Shown: positions 1 to 8,865, numbered from the stretch's first letter. The stretch: 64,000 nucleotides of DNA from Eubacteriaceae bacterium (GCA_910574015.1 CAJSYQ010000016.1:1-64000); one strand, 5' to 3'. Notes: generated by a model from the sequence alone, not told the origin. Made by a program: numbers and translations.

Positions 1-118
1 TAACGAGATTTTGTATTTTTTAGGTCTTGCCATAGGAATCACCGCCGTTTCTTTTAGTATACCACGAAACGACTTGGCAAACCAGTAGTATTTAACTTTT
101 TATCAATGATACATTACA

Positions 119-868
119 CTAGTACAGACTCCGTATCTCTTCTGTGTACTCGTTCTCCCTCTCATACACGATCAGGGGTTTCTCTACCGTGATCCGGGAA
201 TTCCCTCCCCGGACGCCCTCGATCAGCACCATATTGGGCTCCTTATCCACATAGGGATACACAAGGCGCATTCGCTTCGGTTCCAGTCTGTGGGCAGTCA
301 TGCAGCTGATGATCTCCGCCAGGCGAAATGGACGGTGCACCATATAAAAATGGCCGCCGGGCCGGAGCAGCCTGACAGCGCTGTCCACAAACTGTTCCAG
401 GGTGCACATGATCTCGTGCCTGGCCACCGCCTTGTGGCCGGTCTCACTGACAAGTCCATGGGACTGGATCAGATAGGGTGGATTCCCTGTGACCACATCA
501 AAGGAGGCAGCCCCGAAGATATCCACTGCCTCCCGTATATCACCCTGAATGATCTTCACCCTGCCGGACAGGCCGTTCCCCAGAACACTTCTGGCTGCCA
601 TGGCGGCAATATCGGACTGGATCTCCAGACCGGCAAAGGATTTTCCCTTCGTCTTCCCCGCCAGAAGGATGGGGATCACCCCGTTGCCACAGCCCAGATC
701 CAGACATTCCTGACCTTCCCGCACACGGGCAAAGGAGCTCAGCAGCACCGCGTCCATGCCAAAGCAGAACCAGGACGGATTCTGTATCAGCTTCAGCCCG
801 TCCCTCTGCAGATCATCTAAACGTTCTCCCTCCCTGAGGATGTTTTCCCACTTTGGTTTTTCAGTCAT
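119..868 (-). CDS. trmN6: tRNA1(Val) A37 N6-methyltransferase-like protein (TrmN6/YabB)
   Basis: The protein is a Rossmann SAM-dependent methyltransferase of 249 residues. The SAM-binding motif LDLGCGNG lies at residues 56-63 and the N6-amino-methyltransferase motif IV NPPY at 129-132, so the expected reaction is methylation of an adenine N6, in this family A37 of a tRNA. I start at the ATG at 868 (MTEKPKW) rather than the longer reading from 907, because the shorter start leaves only an 8-bp overlap with ricT. The order holB-ricT-trmN6 matches the Bacillus yaa/yab cluster, which supports the family call. It is the last gene of this block in the window. Confidence 0.88.
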   Translation of the reverse strand: MTEKPKWENILREGERLDDLQRDGLKLIQNPSWFCFGMDAVLLSSFARVREGQECLDLGCGNGVIPILLAGKTKGKSFAGLEIQSDIAAMAARSVLGNGLSGRVKIIQGDIREAVDIFGAASFDVVTGNPPYLIQSHGLVSETGHKAVARHEIMCTLEQFVDSAVRLLRPGGHFYMVHRPFRLAEIISCMTAHRLEPKRMRLVYPYVDKEPNMVLIEGVRGGNSRITVEKPLIVYERENEYTEEIRSLY

Positions 869-1772
869 CCAGCTTCGATTTTCCTTCCTTCCGCTCCATG
901 GCTTCAAGCTTCTTTAATTCCTTCTCATGTTTTCCCTGGATCCTTCCCTTGGGTCCGCCCGTCTTGAACCTCAGCTCCTCCACCGCGTAATCCCGGACCT
1001 CCTTCTCATCGTTCTCCAGGGATACGATCACTCTGACACGCTGCTTTAGCACACTGACGCTCAGCACCTCGCCCCTGAGATTCTCTGGCGTCCTGACATA
1101 AGCCCCCACATTGGGCAGATGGCTGTTCAGTTCCTCGTATGCCTCTTCTTCATTCTTGAGGCAGCACATCAGCCTGCCGCAGACTCCGGAGATCTTTGTG
1201 GGATTCAGGGAAAGATTCTGTTCCTTGGCCATCTTGATCGACACCGGAACAAATTCCGACAGATAACTGTGACAGCAGAGGGGACGTCCACAGATTCCAA
1301 TACCGCCCCGTATCTTTGTCTCATCCCGGACTCCGATCTGACGCAGTTCGATACGGGTTCGGAATACACTGGCAAGATCCTTCACCAGCTCACGGAAGTC
1401 TATCCTTCCGTCCGCGGTAAAATAGAACAGAAGCTTATTATTGTCAAAGGTGTACTCCGCATCGATAAGTTTCATTTCCAGGCCGTGCTTTTCTATTTTT
1501 TCAAGGCAGATCCTGAACGCATCCTTCTCCTTTTCCCGGTTCCTTCTCTCCGCCTCCTCATCCTTCTCCGTGGCCACCCGCATAATTCCCTTCAGCGGCG
1601 CCACGATCTTCTCCTCCGGCATTTCCCGGTTCGGCAGCACCACCGTACCAATCTCGACCCCCTTGGCAGTCTCCACGATGACATGCTGGTTTCTCTCCAG
1701 CACGTTCTCACCGGGGTCAAAATAATACACCTTGCCTGCCTGCCGGAAACGCACTCCGATTATTGTTTTCAT
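861..1772 (-). CDS. ricT: PSP1-domain protein RicT/YaaT (RNA maturation and sporulation factor)
   Basis: This 303-residue PSP1-domain protein belongs to the RicT (YaaT) family. In Bacillus, RicT works with RicA and RicF in an Fe-S-containing complex that affects mRNA maturation through RNase Y and phosphorelay-dependent sporulation. The diagnostic feature is two paired cysteine motifs, CGRPLCC (C161, C166, C167) and CGRLMCC (C198, C203, C204). The C-terminal tail is lysine-rich. It sits between holB (13 bp upstream) and trmN6 (8-bp overlap), the same order as in Bacillus. RicA and RicF are not in the window. Confidence 0.93.
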   Translation of the reverse strand: MKTIIGVRFRQAGKVYYFDPGENVLERNQHVIVETAKGVEIGTVVLPNREMPEEKIVAPLKGIMRVATEKDEEAERRNREKEKDAFRICLEKIEKHGLEMKLIDAEYTFDNNKLLFYFTADGRIDFRELVKDLASVFRTRIELRQIGVRDETKIRGGIGICGRPLCCHSYLSEFVPVSIKMAKEQNLSLNPTKISGVCGRLMCCLKNEEEAYEELNSHLPNVGAYVRTPENLRGEVLSVSVLKQRVRVIVSLENDEKEVRDYAVEELRFKTGGPKGRIQGKHEKELKKLEAMERKEGKSKLDD

Positions 1773-1785
1773 TCCGATTCTCCTT

Positions 1786-2772
1786 CTAGCTCTCTTTTAA
1801 TGTCAGAAGCATCAGCTCCATAGTGACATCAAAGCTGACATTTGCCTTCAGGCGTATCTTTGCCTTCTCAAATGCCTGTATGATCTCTTCTATCTTTTCA
1901 TAGCTCCGGTTCCCAGCCTCCTTCATAATATGGGAGGATTCCTCCTGGAACAGGATCATATTAATATTCTTTGTCGCCTTAAATATCAGTACATCCCGGT
2001 ACCACAGAGACATCAGGTCAATGTAGTCCCTCACCTCATCCTTTCTCGCACCCAGATCCTTTATGATCCACAGCATCTCCGAAAGATCCATCCGGTGGAG
2101 ATTGCGCAGAAGGGATAGGATCTTGTCCTTCCTCTCAATAAAGTCCTCCGACCTGGCGTAGCGCACCGCCTTCCCCAGATTGCCCTGGGCAAATGCCGCG
2201 CTGGCCCGGGCCAGATAGTCGGGCACCTGGCACTGTGTCCGCAGGAACTCTTCCACTACTGCCGTGCTCATGGGACGGAACTCCAAAGTCAGGCAGCGGG
2301 ACCGGATGGTGGGAAGAAGTTCGCTGATATTGCTTGTGAGCAGTATCACCACACCATAATCCGGCGGTTCTTCTATGGTCTTTAAAAGGGCATTCTGGGC
2401 CGCCTCTGTCATCTTCTCCGCCTCCGGCACGATATATACCTTATACTGGCTGGAAAACGGCCGGATATCCATAGTATTGCACAATTTATCCCGGATCTCG
2501 TCCACGCCGAGGCTGGATTTCTCCCGGTTCACCCAGATAATATCCGGCTGGTTCCCCGACTCCGTCTGATGACAGGATACACAGCTCTTACAGGGCCGCC
2601 CGCCTTCACCGCGGCACTGCAGGCCCGCAGCAAAGGTGGTGGCCATGGTTTCCTTTCCGACGCCTACGTCACCCTGAAAAATATAGGCATGAAAGGGCTT
2701 TTCATCCCGGATCGCTGTCTCAAGATGAGTCCTGATCTGTTCATGCCCCACAAGCTCTGAAAATGTAAACAT
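1786..2772 (-). CDS. holB: DNA polymerase III subunit delta' (clamp loader)
   Basis: Delta' subunit of the replicative clamp loader, 328 residues. It has an AAA+ fold with a P-loop-like GDVGVGKE at 34-41, a four-cysteine zinc module (C53, C61, C64, C67) and the conserved SRC motif (IRSRC) that supplies the arginine finger to a neighbouring subunit. The canonical GKT/S of Walker A is GKE here, which fits delta' being a non-hydrolysing subunit. It is translated between yaaR (37 bp upstream) and ricT (13 bp downstream) and is probably cotranscribed with both. Confidence 0.94.
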   Translation of the reverse strand: MFTFSELVGHEQIRTHLETAIRDEKPFHAYIFQGDVGVGKETMATTFAAGLQCRGEGGRPCKSCVSCHQTESGNQPDIIWVNREKSSLGVDEIRDKLCNTMDIRPFSSQYKVYIVPEAEKMTEAAQNALLKTIEEPPDYGVVILLTSNISELLPTIRSRCLTLEFRPMSTAVVEEFLRTQCQVPDYLARASAAFAQGNLGKAVRYARSEDFIERKDKILSLLRNLHRMDLSEMLWIIKDLGARKDEVRDYIDLMSLWYRDVLIFKATKNINMILFQEESSHIMKEAGNRSYEKIEEIIQAFEKAKIRLKANVSFDVTMELMLLTLKES

Positions 2773-2809
2773 ACCCTGCCTCCCCTCTCTCGATCACCGC
2801 GGCTCCCTG

Positions 2810-3250
2810 TCAGGTCATGATATCCAGCAAAAGCCCCCGGATCTCATCCACCTTATCCAAAATCGCGATGGCATCCTTCTCCTCCTTGATCAACTCCTCT
2901 GCCAGTTCGTCCAGCGCCGCGTCCACTCTCTTGATCATTCCGTAAACCCGGTGCCTTCCCCGCCGGTCCAGAAAGTTTTCACGGCTGAATTTATGGGAAC
3001 GGTTCACCACCTCATTCATAAAATCCTTGATGAGCCGCCGGTAATGTTTCATATCCCGGACATCCATCTTTTTCCCCAGCTTTTTGCCCTGCATGGTTAT
3101 CTCTTCCATCATGGCATTCAGGCGTTCCTTCAGCCCCGCATCCTCTATGGAGCTCATCAGGGTAAATTTAAAATCCTCCCCCGTCTCCTGCGGCTGCGCT
3201 GTCTGATTCGTCTGACTGATCTGCTGTAAATTATCTACGCGAATATCCAT
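2810..3250 (-). CDS. YaaR family protein (DUF327)
   Basis: A soluble, charged, largely helical protein of 146 residues that matches the YaaR/DUF327 family. Seen: a conserved-looking central segment FMNEVVNRSHKF and RRGRHRVYGMIKRVD, and an acidic helical C-terminus. The family has no established biochemical role, but it almost always sits immediately upstream of holB in Firmicutes, as here. No signal peptide or membrane segment is visible. Confidence 0.82.
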   Translation of the reverse strand: MDIRVDNLQQISQTNQTAQPQETGEDFKFTLMSSIEDAGLKERLNAMMEEITMQGKKLGKKMDVRDMKHYRRLIKDFMNEVVNRSHKFSRENFLDRRGRHRVYGMIKRVDAALDELAEELIKEEKDAIAILDKVDEIRGLLLDIMT

Positions 3251-3357
3251 CGTATCACCCCGTTATCCTTACTGACCACTTTTATTATCATAATACCACT
3301 TCTCACTGGTTTTATCTACTCTTTTCTTGGCACCGGTCCAAAAATAACCCTGCGGCT

Positions 3358-3969
3358 TTACGATCGGCGCCCACATGCCCCGTCTCCGATAAATTTAACG
3401 AATAGTTCGTCAATCTGCGCCATGGCAACGTCCATATCCTCATTCACGATATGCTCTGCCACACCCGCCCGTTTCAATTTCTCCCTGGAAAAATCTTCCT
3501 CATCTGCCAGAAACCGCCGGCAGACCTCCGCCACACACGGCCTGTCCTGCTGTCCCTCTCTTGCCAGAGACCGCTGAATCCGCACAAGGTCAGGAACCTC
3601 TATATAAAGAGGTACGACATGCTCCTGCCCGAAATAGGTCCGCAGCCCTTCGTAGCCCTCCAGGGTAGAGATCAGGCAGTAATCGCCCCGGTTCAGATCA
3701 ATCTGTCCGTCATCCGCGGTAAAGTAATACCAGGGCCCCCTGACGGTATGATAGCAGCGGTATTCCGCCACCTTCCCCGCCTGCTCCAGTCCCCGGAACT
3801 CCATTTCTGTCACAAAATGATATTCCCGCCCCTCTGCCTCTTCCTTCCGGATGGGCCTCGTCGTATACGGAACCACCGGAGACAGCTCCGGATGACGTTC
3901 CATGATCCTGTGATACAGGGTATCCTTGCCGGAAGCGCTCTTTCCCATTAAAATAAATATCTTTCCCAT
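3358..3969 (-). CDS. Guanylate kinase-like protein in the tmk position of the holB cluster
   Basis: A P-loop nucleoside monophosphate kinase of the guanylate kinase fold, 203 residues. It begins with the Walker A loop GKSASGKDT at 9-17 and continues with VPYTTRPIRKEEAEGREYHF, the GMP-binding segment typical of guanylate kinases. The expected reaction is ATP + GMP to ADP + GDP, although I cannot tell whether this is the housekeeping enzyme or a divergent paralogue. It follows the decarboxylase gene by only 3 bp and so is translationally close to it. In Bacillus this slot (yaaO - tmk - yaaQ - yaaR - holB) is filled by thymidylate kinase. Confidence 0.8.
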   Translation of the reverse strand: MGKIFILMGKSASGKDTLYHRIMERHPELSPVVPYTTRPIRKEEAEGREYHFVTEMEFRGLEQAGKVAEYRCYHTVRGPWYYFTADDGQIDLNRGDYCLISTLEGYEGLRTYFGQEHVVPLYIEVPDLVRIQRSLAREGQQDRPCVAEVCRRFLADEEDFSREKLKRAGVAEHIVNEDMDVAMAQIDELFVKFIGDGACGRRS

Positions 3970-3972
3970 CTC

Positions 3973-5403
3973 TCAGCTCCTTTTCCCGCACACACGGATA
4001 TATTCCCCGGTCCCGTCCTCCAGTCCCATCAGTTTCAGATGCCGCCGTTTCGCATCCCTGATCTGTTCCAGTACCCCTTCCGTAATCTCCTCCCCCGGGG
4101 CGAGAAAGGGGATCCCCGGGGGATACAAAAAGGCAAATTCTGCAGAGATCTCCCCGGCGCTCTCTGCCGCCCGGACTCTGCAGCTGGGGCAGTCCGCTGC
4201 CTCATAAAGGCTCATCCTCACCGCCGCCGGTTCCCTCCGCCATGGCCGGTTTCTGCCGCCCCCGCCGGGCCGGGCCCCGCTCCCTCTGCCGCCGGCAGCG
4301 AGAACCTTATCTATCTCGGACAGAGCGGCGGATAGCCGGCTCCACCCCTCCTCCGTATCACAGACACTGGTCATGGCAAGAACGTATCCGGGACATTCCA
4401 TCTCCATCTGGACGCGGTATCTCTCCCGTAGAAGCGCCGCCAGTTCACTCCCCTCCATGCCGGCGCTTTCGATCACCAGTTTGGAAGGCTCCTTCTGGTC
4501 ATGCTGCCACAGAGACAGCACCTCCCACTCCCCCGCCTGCCGGCAGAATCGGTTCCATCTGTCCTGATAGGCACCAAAAGCAGTCTCCGCATTCTGCTCC
4601 ATCCAGTCCATACACTGAGCCGCCCCCGCCATCAGGATATAGGACGGACTGCTGGTCTCGTAGATATCCAGGCTGCGCTGGACCGCCCGTCCCTCCACTC
4701 GGCCGGAGCACAGATGGAGGACTCCCGTCTGGGTCAGGGCAGGAAGTGTCTTATGAAGACTCTCCACCACCAGATCCGCCCCCTGGGACATGGCAGTCTC
4801 CGGTATCGCCTGCCAGTAAGGGTGTCCCCATGCAAAATGTGCCCCGTGGGCCTCATCCACCACCAGGGGGATTCCCCTTTCATGCACCGCCGCCGCTATC
4901 TGTCTGATATCCGAGACCACGCCTTCATAAGTGGGGGAGGTAATGACCACGCAGGCGGCGGACAGATTCCCGCCCAGGGCTTCCTCCACCTGCTCCGGTC
5001 GGATCCCCAGTGCGATCCCGGTCCTGGGATCGATTTCTGGATAGAGATACACAGGCTTAAGATCCAGAAGATACACCGCATGATACACAGAGCGGTGGCA
5101 GTTCCGGCTCATAATGACGGTATCCCCCCGGCGGGCACAGGCAGATACCGCCGCGAGAATGCCGCAGGTACTGCCGTTGACAAGCAGATAGGATTCCTTT
5201 GTGCCATAGATCCCTTTCATCTGATCCATCAGGCGGCGGATGGCCCCCTCCGGGTGATGCAGATCATCCATGCCCTCAATCTCCGTCACATCCAGACAGT
5301 AGGGGTTCTCCATCTGAAAGACCGGATTTCTCTTATGTCCCGGCATATGCATCGGATAGATTCCCGAGCCCCCATAAGACTGGAGAATTTCATAAAGATT
5401 CAT
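3973..5403 (-). CDS. Orn/Lys/Arg decarboxylase family PLP enzyme (YaaO-like)
   Basis: A fold-type I PLP-dependent amino acid decarboxylase of 476 residues. Visible motifs are YPMHMPGHKRN near the N-terminus, VDEAHGAHF with the PLP-binding Asp, and VESLHKTLPALTQ with the Schiff-base lysine (SxHK). The C-terminal third contains a Gly/Arg/Pro-rich low-complexity insertion (GGRGSGARPGGGG) that is unusual in the family. I start at MNLYEIL (5403) because family members begin there; the longer reading from 5463 has no supporting motif. Substrate (ornithine, lysine or arginine) cannot be told from sequence alone. The position upstream of the nucleotide kinase and yaaR matches Bacillus yaaO. Confidence 0.88.
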   Translation of the reverse strand: MNLYEILQSYGGSGIYPMHMPGHKRNPVFQMENPYCLDVTEIEGMDDLHHPEGAIRRLMDQMKGIYGTKESYLLVNGSTCGILAAVSACARRGDTVIMSRNCHRSVYHAVYLLDLKPVYLYPEIDPRTGIALGIRPEQVEEALGGNLSAACVVITSPTYEGVVSDIRQIAAAVHERGIPLVVDEAHGAHFAWGHPYWQAIPETAMSQGADLVVESLHKTLPALTQTGVLHLCSGRVEGRAVQRSLDIYETSSPSYILMAGAAQCMDWMEQNAETAFGAYQDRWNRFCRQAGEWEVLSLWQHDQKEPSKLVIESAGMEGSELAALLRERYRVQMEMECPGYVLAMTSVCDTEEGWSRLSAALSEIDKVLAAGGRGSGARPGGGGRNRPWRREPAAVRMSLYEAADCPSCRVRAAESAGEISAEFAFLYPPGIPFLAPGEEITEGVLEQIRDAKRRHLKLMGLEDGTGEYIRVCGKRS

Positions 5404-5505
5404 AACAACCGCCCATTCCGTAAAAAAGCAGGACCGCAGGGAAACAGCCCCTGCAGTCCGCACTGGTTTCGTTTTCTTTTCCAGGATCCAGCCTGTCTGT
5501 TTCCA

Positions 5506-5955
5506 TCAAAAATGACGGAAGGGAATGGTGGATGCCGAACCGATCCCAACGACTATGGCAAAGATCCAGTAAATCAGATACAGACCACCCAGAATCGACC
5601 CGATCAGACCACAGATAAAACCAGCCTTGATAAACCCATTGCTGACCCCTCTCTGTTCTTCTTTCTTTGCGAATACGATGGCGATGACACCACATGCCAC
5701 AGCGATCACATTAAAACAGCAAAATACAATAGAAACGATACCGAGCACCATAGATGCGATGGCAATTCCGGTGGGAGCGCTTTCATCTATAGGCGATTCC
5801 TGCTGATAGGATGTGTACTGCACTGGCGTTGGATCTGGCGCTGCGGAACCCGATGCCTCTTCTTGCTGACTCTCCTGGGCAGACAGCGGCTGCCCGCAGT
5901 TTTTACAGAACTTATCGGTATCATTATTTTCTGAACCACAGTTTTTACAAAACAT
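5506..5955 (-). CDS. Zinc-ribbon DUF4190 membrane protein
   Basis: A 149-residue protein with an N-terminal zinc ribbon (MFCKNCG...KFCKNCGQPL), a Ser/Glu/Gln-rich linker, and two hydrophobic segments separated by a short basic loop, the DUF4190 architecture. The start at 5955 is preceded by AAAGGAGGATAAT, a strong ribosome binding site; the upstream reading from 5988 is not needed. The function of DUF4190 proteins is unknown. A second DUF4190 protein without the zinc ribbon lies about 1.3 kb away (6982-7365), with lgt between them. Confidence 0.8.
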   Translation of the reverse strand: MFCKNCGSENNDTDKFCKNCGQPLSAQESQQEEASGSAAPDPTPVQYTSYQQESPIDESAPTGIAIASMVLGIVSIVFCCFNVIAVACGVIAIVFAKKEEQRGVSNGFIKAGFICGLIGSILGGLYLIYWIFAIVVGIGSASTIPFRHF

Positions 5956-6068
5956 TATTATCCTCCTTTTAAATTCTTTTCTTAACACATCAGACTAACC
6001 GCAAGGGTTAATTCCCATTATACAATACTTTCCGTCAGGATGCAACAACTGCCAGTATCCAGCTTCTG

Positions 6069-6878
6069 TCAGCGTCGCCTCTCCAGCCTGCCCCCAGCGA
6101 GGAAGATCCCTGCGGGGATCAGCACCAGGCTGATGAGCTGGGAGGTGGAAAAGATTCCCACATTCCCCCGGATCCCGTCGCCCCGGAGAAATTCCAAAGC
6201 AAACCGGACGGCCGAATAATAGAGGAGATAGATTCCCAGAAGTCTGCCTCCCCGGAGCCTCTTTTTATAGAACAGATATAACATGATCCCGAAACATATA
6301 AAATTGCATCCCGCCTCCAGCAGCTGGACCGGCACCCGGGGAACCTCGTCCAGAACAGGGATCAGTTTGTTTTTCGGAAATTGTACACTTCCAAAGCCGT
6401 GATATTCGATACCATAGCAGCAGCCGGCAAGAAAACAGCCAACTCTGCCAATGCCGTGAACAAGGGGGATCAGGGGGGCGAACACATCCATATAGGACAG
6501 AAAGCCCACCTTGTACTGACGGCAGTAGCAGTATACGCCGGCGGCTGCGCCGATAAGCCCTCCATAATAGACATAGCCCCCCAGAAGGTAATTCACCACA
6601 TAGACAAGCGTATCTCCTGCATCCTCCTGAAAGGCGGTACGGACTGCCGGCATGACAGATAACAGCGAGGGCAGCTTCGTCAGGAGATAAACTGCTTTGG
6701 CGCCAATCAGAATGCCAATAAAGGCATAAACCGCCCCATATATGATGTCCTCCCCCGATATCCCCGCCTGGGGTCCCATCCGCCGGCCGGCCGCAGCAGC
6801 CGCCAGCACACCTGCCATAAATAGAATTCCATACACAGGGATCTCAAATAAATTTCCTACCGGAATTGCCGGAAACAT
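6069..6878 (-). CDS. lgt: Prolipoprotein diacylglyceryl transferase
   Basis: Lgt attaches diacylglycerol from phosphatidylglycerol to the lipobox cysteine of prelipoproteins at the membrane. The 269-residue protein has about seven hydrophobic segments and the family signature HGIGRVGCFLAGCCYG, which contains the catalytic-region Arg and conserved Gly. The start at 6878 (MFPAIPV) is chosen because GGAGG lies 5 nt upstream. A terminator-like hairpin with a T run (6893-6919) lies just before this binding site, so lgt expression may depend on read-through or on a promoter I could not place. Lipoproteins that would be substrates are encoded at 13928, 34657, 37213 and 39150. Confidence 0.94.
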   Translation of the reverse strand: MFPAIPVGNLFEIPVYGILFMAGVLAAAAAGRRMGPQAGISGEDIIYGAVYAFIGILIGAKAVYLLTKLPSLLSVMPAVRTAFQEDAGDTLVYVVNYLLGGYVYYGGLIGAAAGVYCYCRQYKVGFLSYMDVFAPLIPLVHGIGRVGCFLAGCCYGIEYHGFGSVQFPKNKLIPVLDEVPRVPVQLLEAGCNFICFGIMLYLFYKKRLRGGRLLGIYLLYYSAVRFALEFLRGDGIRGNVGIFSTSQLISLVLIPAGIFLAGGRLERRR

Positions 6879-6892
6879 ATGAACCTCCATAC

Positions 6893-6919
6893 AAAAAGGC
6901 TGCTGCCATGGCAGCAACC
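6893..6919 (-). terminator. Rho-independent terminator-like hairpin abutting the lgt RBS
   Basis: On the minus strand GGTTGCTGCC and GGCAGCAGCC pair (one mismatch) and are followed by TTTTT, then only a few bases later by the lgt ribosome binding site. It probably ends the upstream DUF4190 transcript. Because it lies inside any mRNA coming from upstream, it could also attenuate lgt. Confidence 0.7.
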
Positions 6920-6941
6920 TCCTATTTCATCTCAATCTGAT

Positions 6942-6960
6942 ATACTGAAAATATCAGTAT
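6942..6960. promoter_or_regulatory. 7-bp inverted repeat upstream of lgt
   Basis: ATACTGA and TCAGTAT are separated by five bases in the short gap between the second DUF4190 gene and lgt. It may be a small operator or part of the transcript's 3' structure. Only the symmetry is seen. Confidence 0.3.
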
Positions 6961-6981
6961 CTGTCTGGTCTGCACACACGG

Positions 6982-7365
6982 TCAATTATACCGCTCCAGT
7001 TCATCCAGAGCGTCCTGAAGATCCTGCGCGGCATCATTCAGATCATCGGCAGCAAAACAGCTTGCTCCAACACAGCCATAGCAACCGTAGCCCGCTGAAC
7101 CGGCGCCGCAGATAGAGCATCCCACAGCAAAGACAGCGGCAAAAATAACACCGAGAAGGCCGCAGATAAATCCTGTCTGTCCCTTTACATTATCTGTCTC
7201 CTTCTTCACCTTAACTGCCAGTACCAGCGCCACAATACCGCATGCCAGACCGATGGCAGCTCCGATAATGCCAAATGTGAGCCCGCCGATAATCGAAATC
7301 ACCAGACTCACGATGCCCAGCACGGTAGAAGCAATGCTGTTACTTTCTGTTCCCTGATCGTTCAT
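6982..7365 (-). CDS. DUF4190 membrane protein with Cys/Gly-rich segment
   Basis: A 127-residue protein with two long Gly/Ala/Val hydrophobic stretches around a basic loop (AVKVKKETDN), as in DUF4190 proteins. A compact Gly/Cys-rich segment (CSICGAGSAGYGCYGCVGASC) follows and then an acidic helical tail (LQDALDELERYN). The cysteine pattern is not a standard zinc ribbon. A near-consensus promoter is present at 7407-7435, and a strong AGGAGG precedes the ATG. Function unknown. Confidence 0.75.
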   Translation of the reverse strand: MNDQGTESNSIASTVLGIVSLVISIIGGLTFGIIGAAIGLACGIVALVLAVKVKKETDNVKGQTGFICGLLGVIFAAVFAVGCSICGAGSAGYGCYGCVGASCFAADDLNDAAQDLQDALDELERYN

Positions 7366-7406
7366 AACATAGTCCTCCTCTTTTTTCTATTAAACTATTT
7401 TTCATC

Positions 7407-7435
7407 ATTCTACAATATAATTGTAATATTGTCAA
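7407..7435 (-). promoter_or_regulatory. Promoter of the DUF4190 gene
   Basis: Minus strand: TTGACA (7430-7435), 17-bp spacer, TAGAAT (7407-7412). This is a near-consensus vegetative promoter about 40 bp upstream of the start at 7365. Confidence 0.75.
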
Positions 7436-7451
7436 ATTATTCCTTGCGGCC

Positions 7452-8849
7452 CTACTGTTTTCGCCAGCCGCTATGATATTTGTTTTTCACAGAAGATCCA
7501 TTTTTCTTTCCCCAGCCTAACGGATACCCATCCACACAGACCAGCTGCCATCCGTCCGGCGCCTCCGCCTCCCGGGGCGTCAGCGCAAGAGTTTCGCCCT
7601 TCAGATACCGGATCACCCTTTCATCCTGAACCGTCAGCATCAGGCAGTTATCAAACTGCTGCGATGTAAGGACCATGGCCAGGGACTGGCTCGGTTCAAA
7701 CCGGTTCTTCTTTACCTCCCCCATAAAGAGCCCGCTGCGCAGGAAACGAAGTCCCTTCATCTGCGGCAGCATCGCCGGCATATAATAAATCATGCCGTTT
7801 TTGCTCTCGAGCCGTTCCGGCTCCCAGACCCGCCCCGTCTTTCCAGCAAATTCATCAAAGAGCCTTTTCTCCTCCCCCTTCAGTCCCTTCCGGGCCGCTG
7901 TTTTACTTCCCGTCCCCCGGGGACTGCGTGCGTCCGCTGTCTCTTTTTTACGGAACAGCGCCAGAAAATGCCCCTCTCCGTCCATCCGGTGCGGGAAGAT
8001 CCGGATACAGCGGCGGATGCTCTCATTGGCGCTGCCCACCAGAGAAGGATCCCCTTGTGCAAATCCCTCATATCCCTCCATGGGCACCAGCTCGAGAGAC
8101 GGATCCATGGCCAGGATCTTTTCCACCGTGCCCTCATCCTCCAATGGGGAAAAGGTACAGGTGGAATACAGAAGGCTGCCCCCCGGCCTCAGCATGGGGA
8201 GCGCCTGAAAAAGTATCTCTTCCTGAATTTTGGCGTATTCCTCCGGCCCGGTCTTCTCCCATGCCCTCACCATGGCGGGATCCTTCCGGAACATCCCCTC
8301 CCCGGAACAAGGTGCATCGATGAGAATCCGGTCAAAAAAGCCCTCGAAATACTCTCTCAGTTTCTGTGGGTACTCCGTCACGATAAAACTGTTTTCCACA
8401 CCGGACAATTCTATGTTTTTCAGCAGGGCTTTCGCTCTCTTGCTGCTGATGTCGTTGGCAATAAGTAATCCGGTCCCCCCAAGCTTCGCCGCCAGCTCAG
8501 TTGCCTTGCCTCCCGGGGCGGCGCACAGATCCAGCACCGCATCCCCCTTCTCCACAGGGAGCCGGGAGGCCGGCGTCATGGCGCTGGGATCCTGCAGATA
8601 GTACAGGCCCGCAAAATAATACGGATGCTTGGCCGGCTGGACTTCGGCATCATAGTAGAATCCGTTTTTGATGTAGGGAATCCTTCGCAGGGGAAATGGC
8701 GCAATCCGCTGAAATTCCTCCACCGATATCTTTGCTGTATTTACCCGGAGCCCGTATTTGCGCGTATCGTTCATAGATGCCAGATACGCCTCGTATTCGT
8801 CCCCCAGAATCCTCTTCATTTCTTTACAAAACCGCACCGGTAATTCCAT
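7452..8849 (-). CDS. RsmF/NOL1-NOP2-sun family rRNA cytosine-C5 methyltransferase
   Basis: A 465-residue m5C RNA methyltransferase. It carries the SAM motif LCAAPGGKATELA, the motif IV catalytic region DAPCSGEGMFRK, and the second catalytic-cysteine motif YSTCTFSPLEDE. The C-terminal part resembles the RsmF extension with a PUA-like domain. The start at 8849 (MELPVRF) has GGAGG six to eight bases upstream; the reading from 8915 would run into cdd. It lies 16 bp after cdd and is likely the last gene of an operon with cdd and the 840-residue membrane protein. Target position in rRNA is unknown. Confidence 0.9.
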   Translation of the reverse strand: MELPVRFCKEMKRILGDEYEAYLASMNDTRKYGLRVNTAKISVEEFQRIAPFPLRRIPYIKNGFYYDAEVQPAKHPYYFAGLYYLQDPSAMTPASRLPVEKGDAVLDLCAAPGGKATELAAKLGGTGLLIANDISSKRAKALLKNIELSGVENSFIVTEYPQKLREYFEGFFDRILIDAPCSGEGMFRKDPAMVRAWEKTGPEEYAKIQEEILFQALPMLRPGGSLLYSTCTFSPLEDEGTVEKILAMDPSLELVPMEGYEGFAQGDPSLVGSANESIRRCIRIFPHRMDGEGHFLALFRKKETADARSPRGTGSKTAARKGLKGEEKRLFDEFAGKTGRVWEPERLESKNGMIYYMPAMLPQMKGLRFLRSGLFMGEVKKNRFEPSQSLAMVLTSQQFDNCLMLTVQDERVIRYLKGETLALTPREAEAPDGWQLVCVDGYPLGWGKKNGSSVKNKYHSGWRKQ

Positions 8850-8865
8850 TCCTACCTCCATGCAC

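Noticed and set aside
1-118. Possible gene remains at the left edge
   Set aside because: AT-rich, no open frame or motif; only a short GTTTC/GAAAC symmetry.
4501-5934. Long plus-strand open frame (477 codons) over the decarboxylase gene
   Set aside because: It lies opposite a clear PLP decarboxylase and a DUF4190 gene, is rich in Pro/His/Arg/Ser as expected for an antisense frame, and has no domain.
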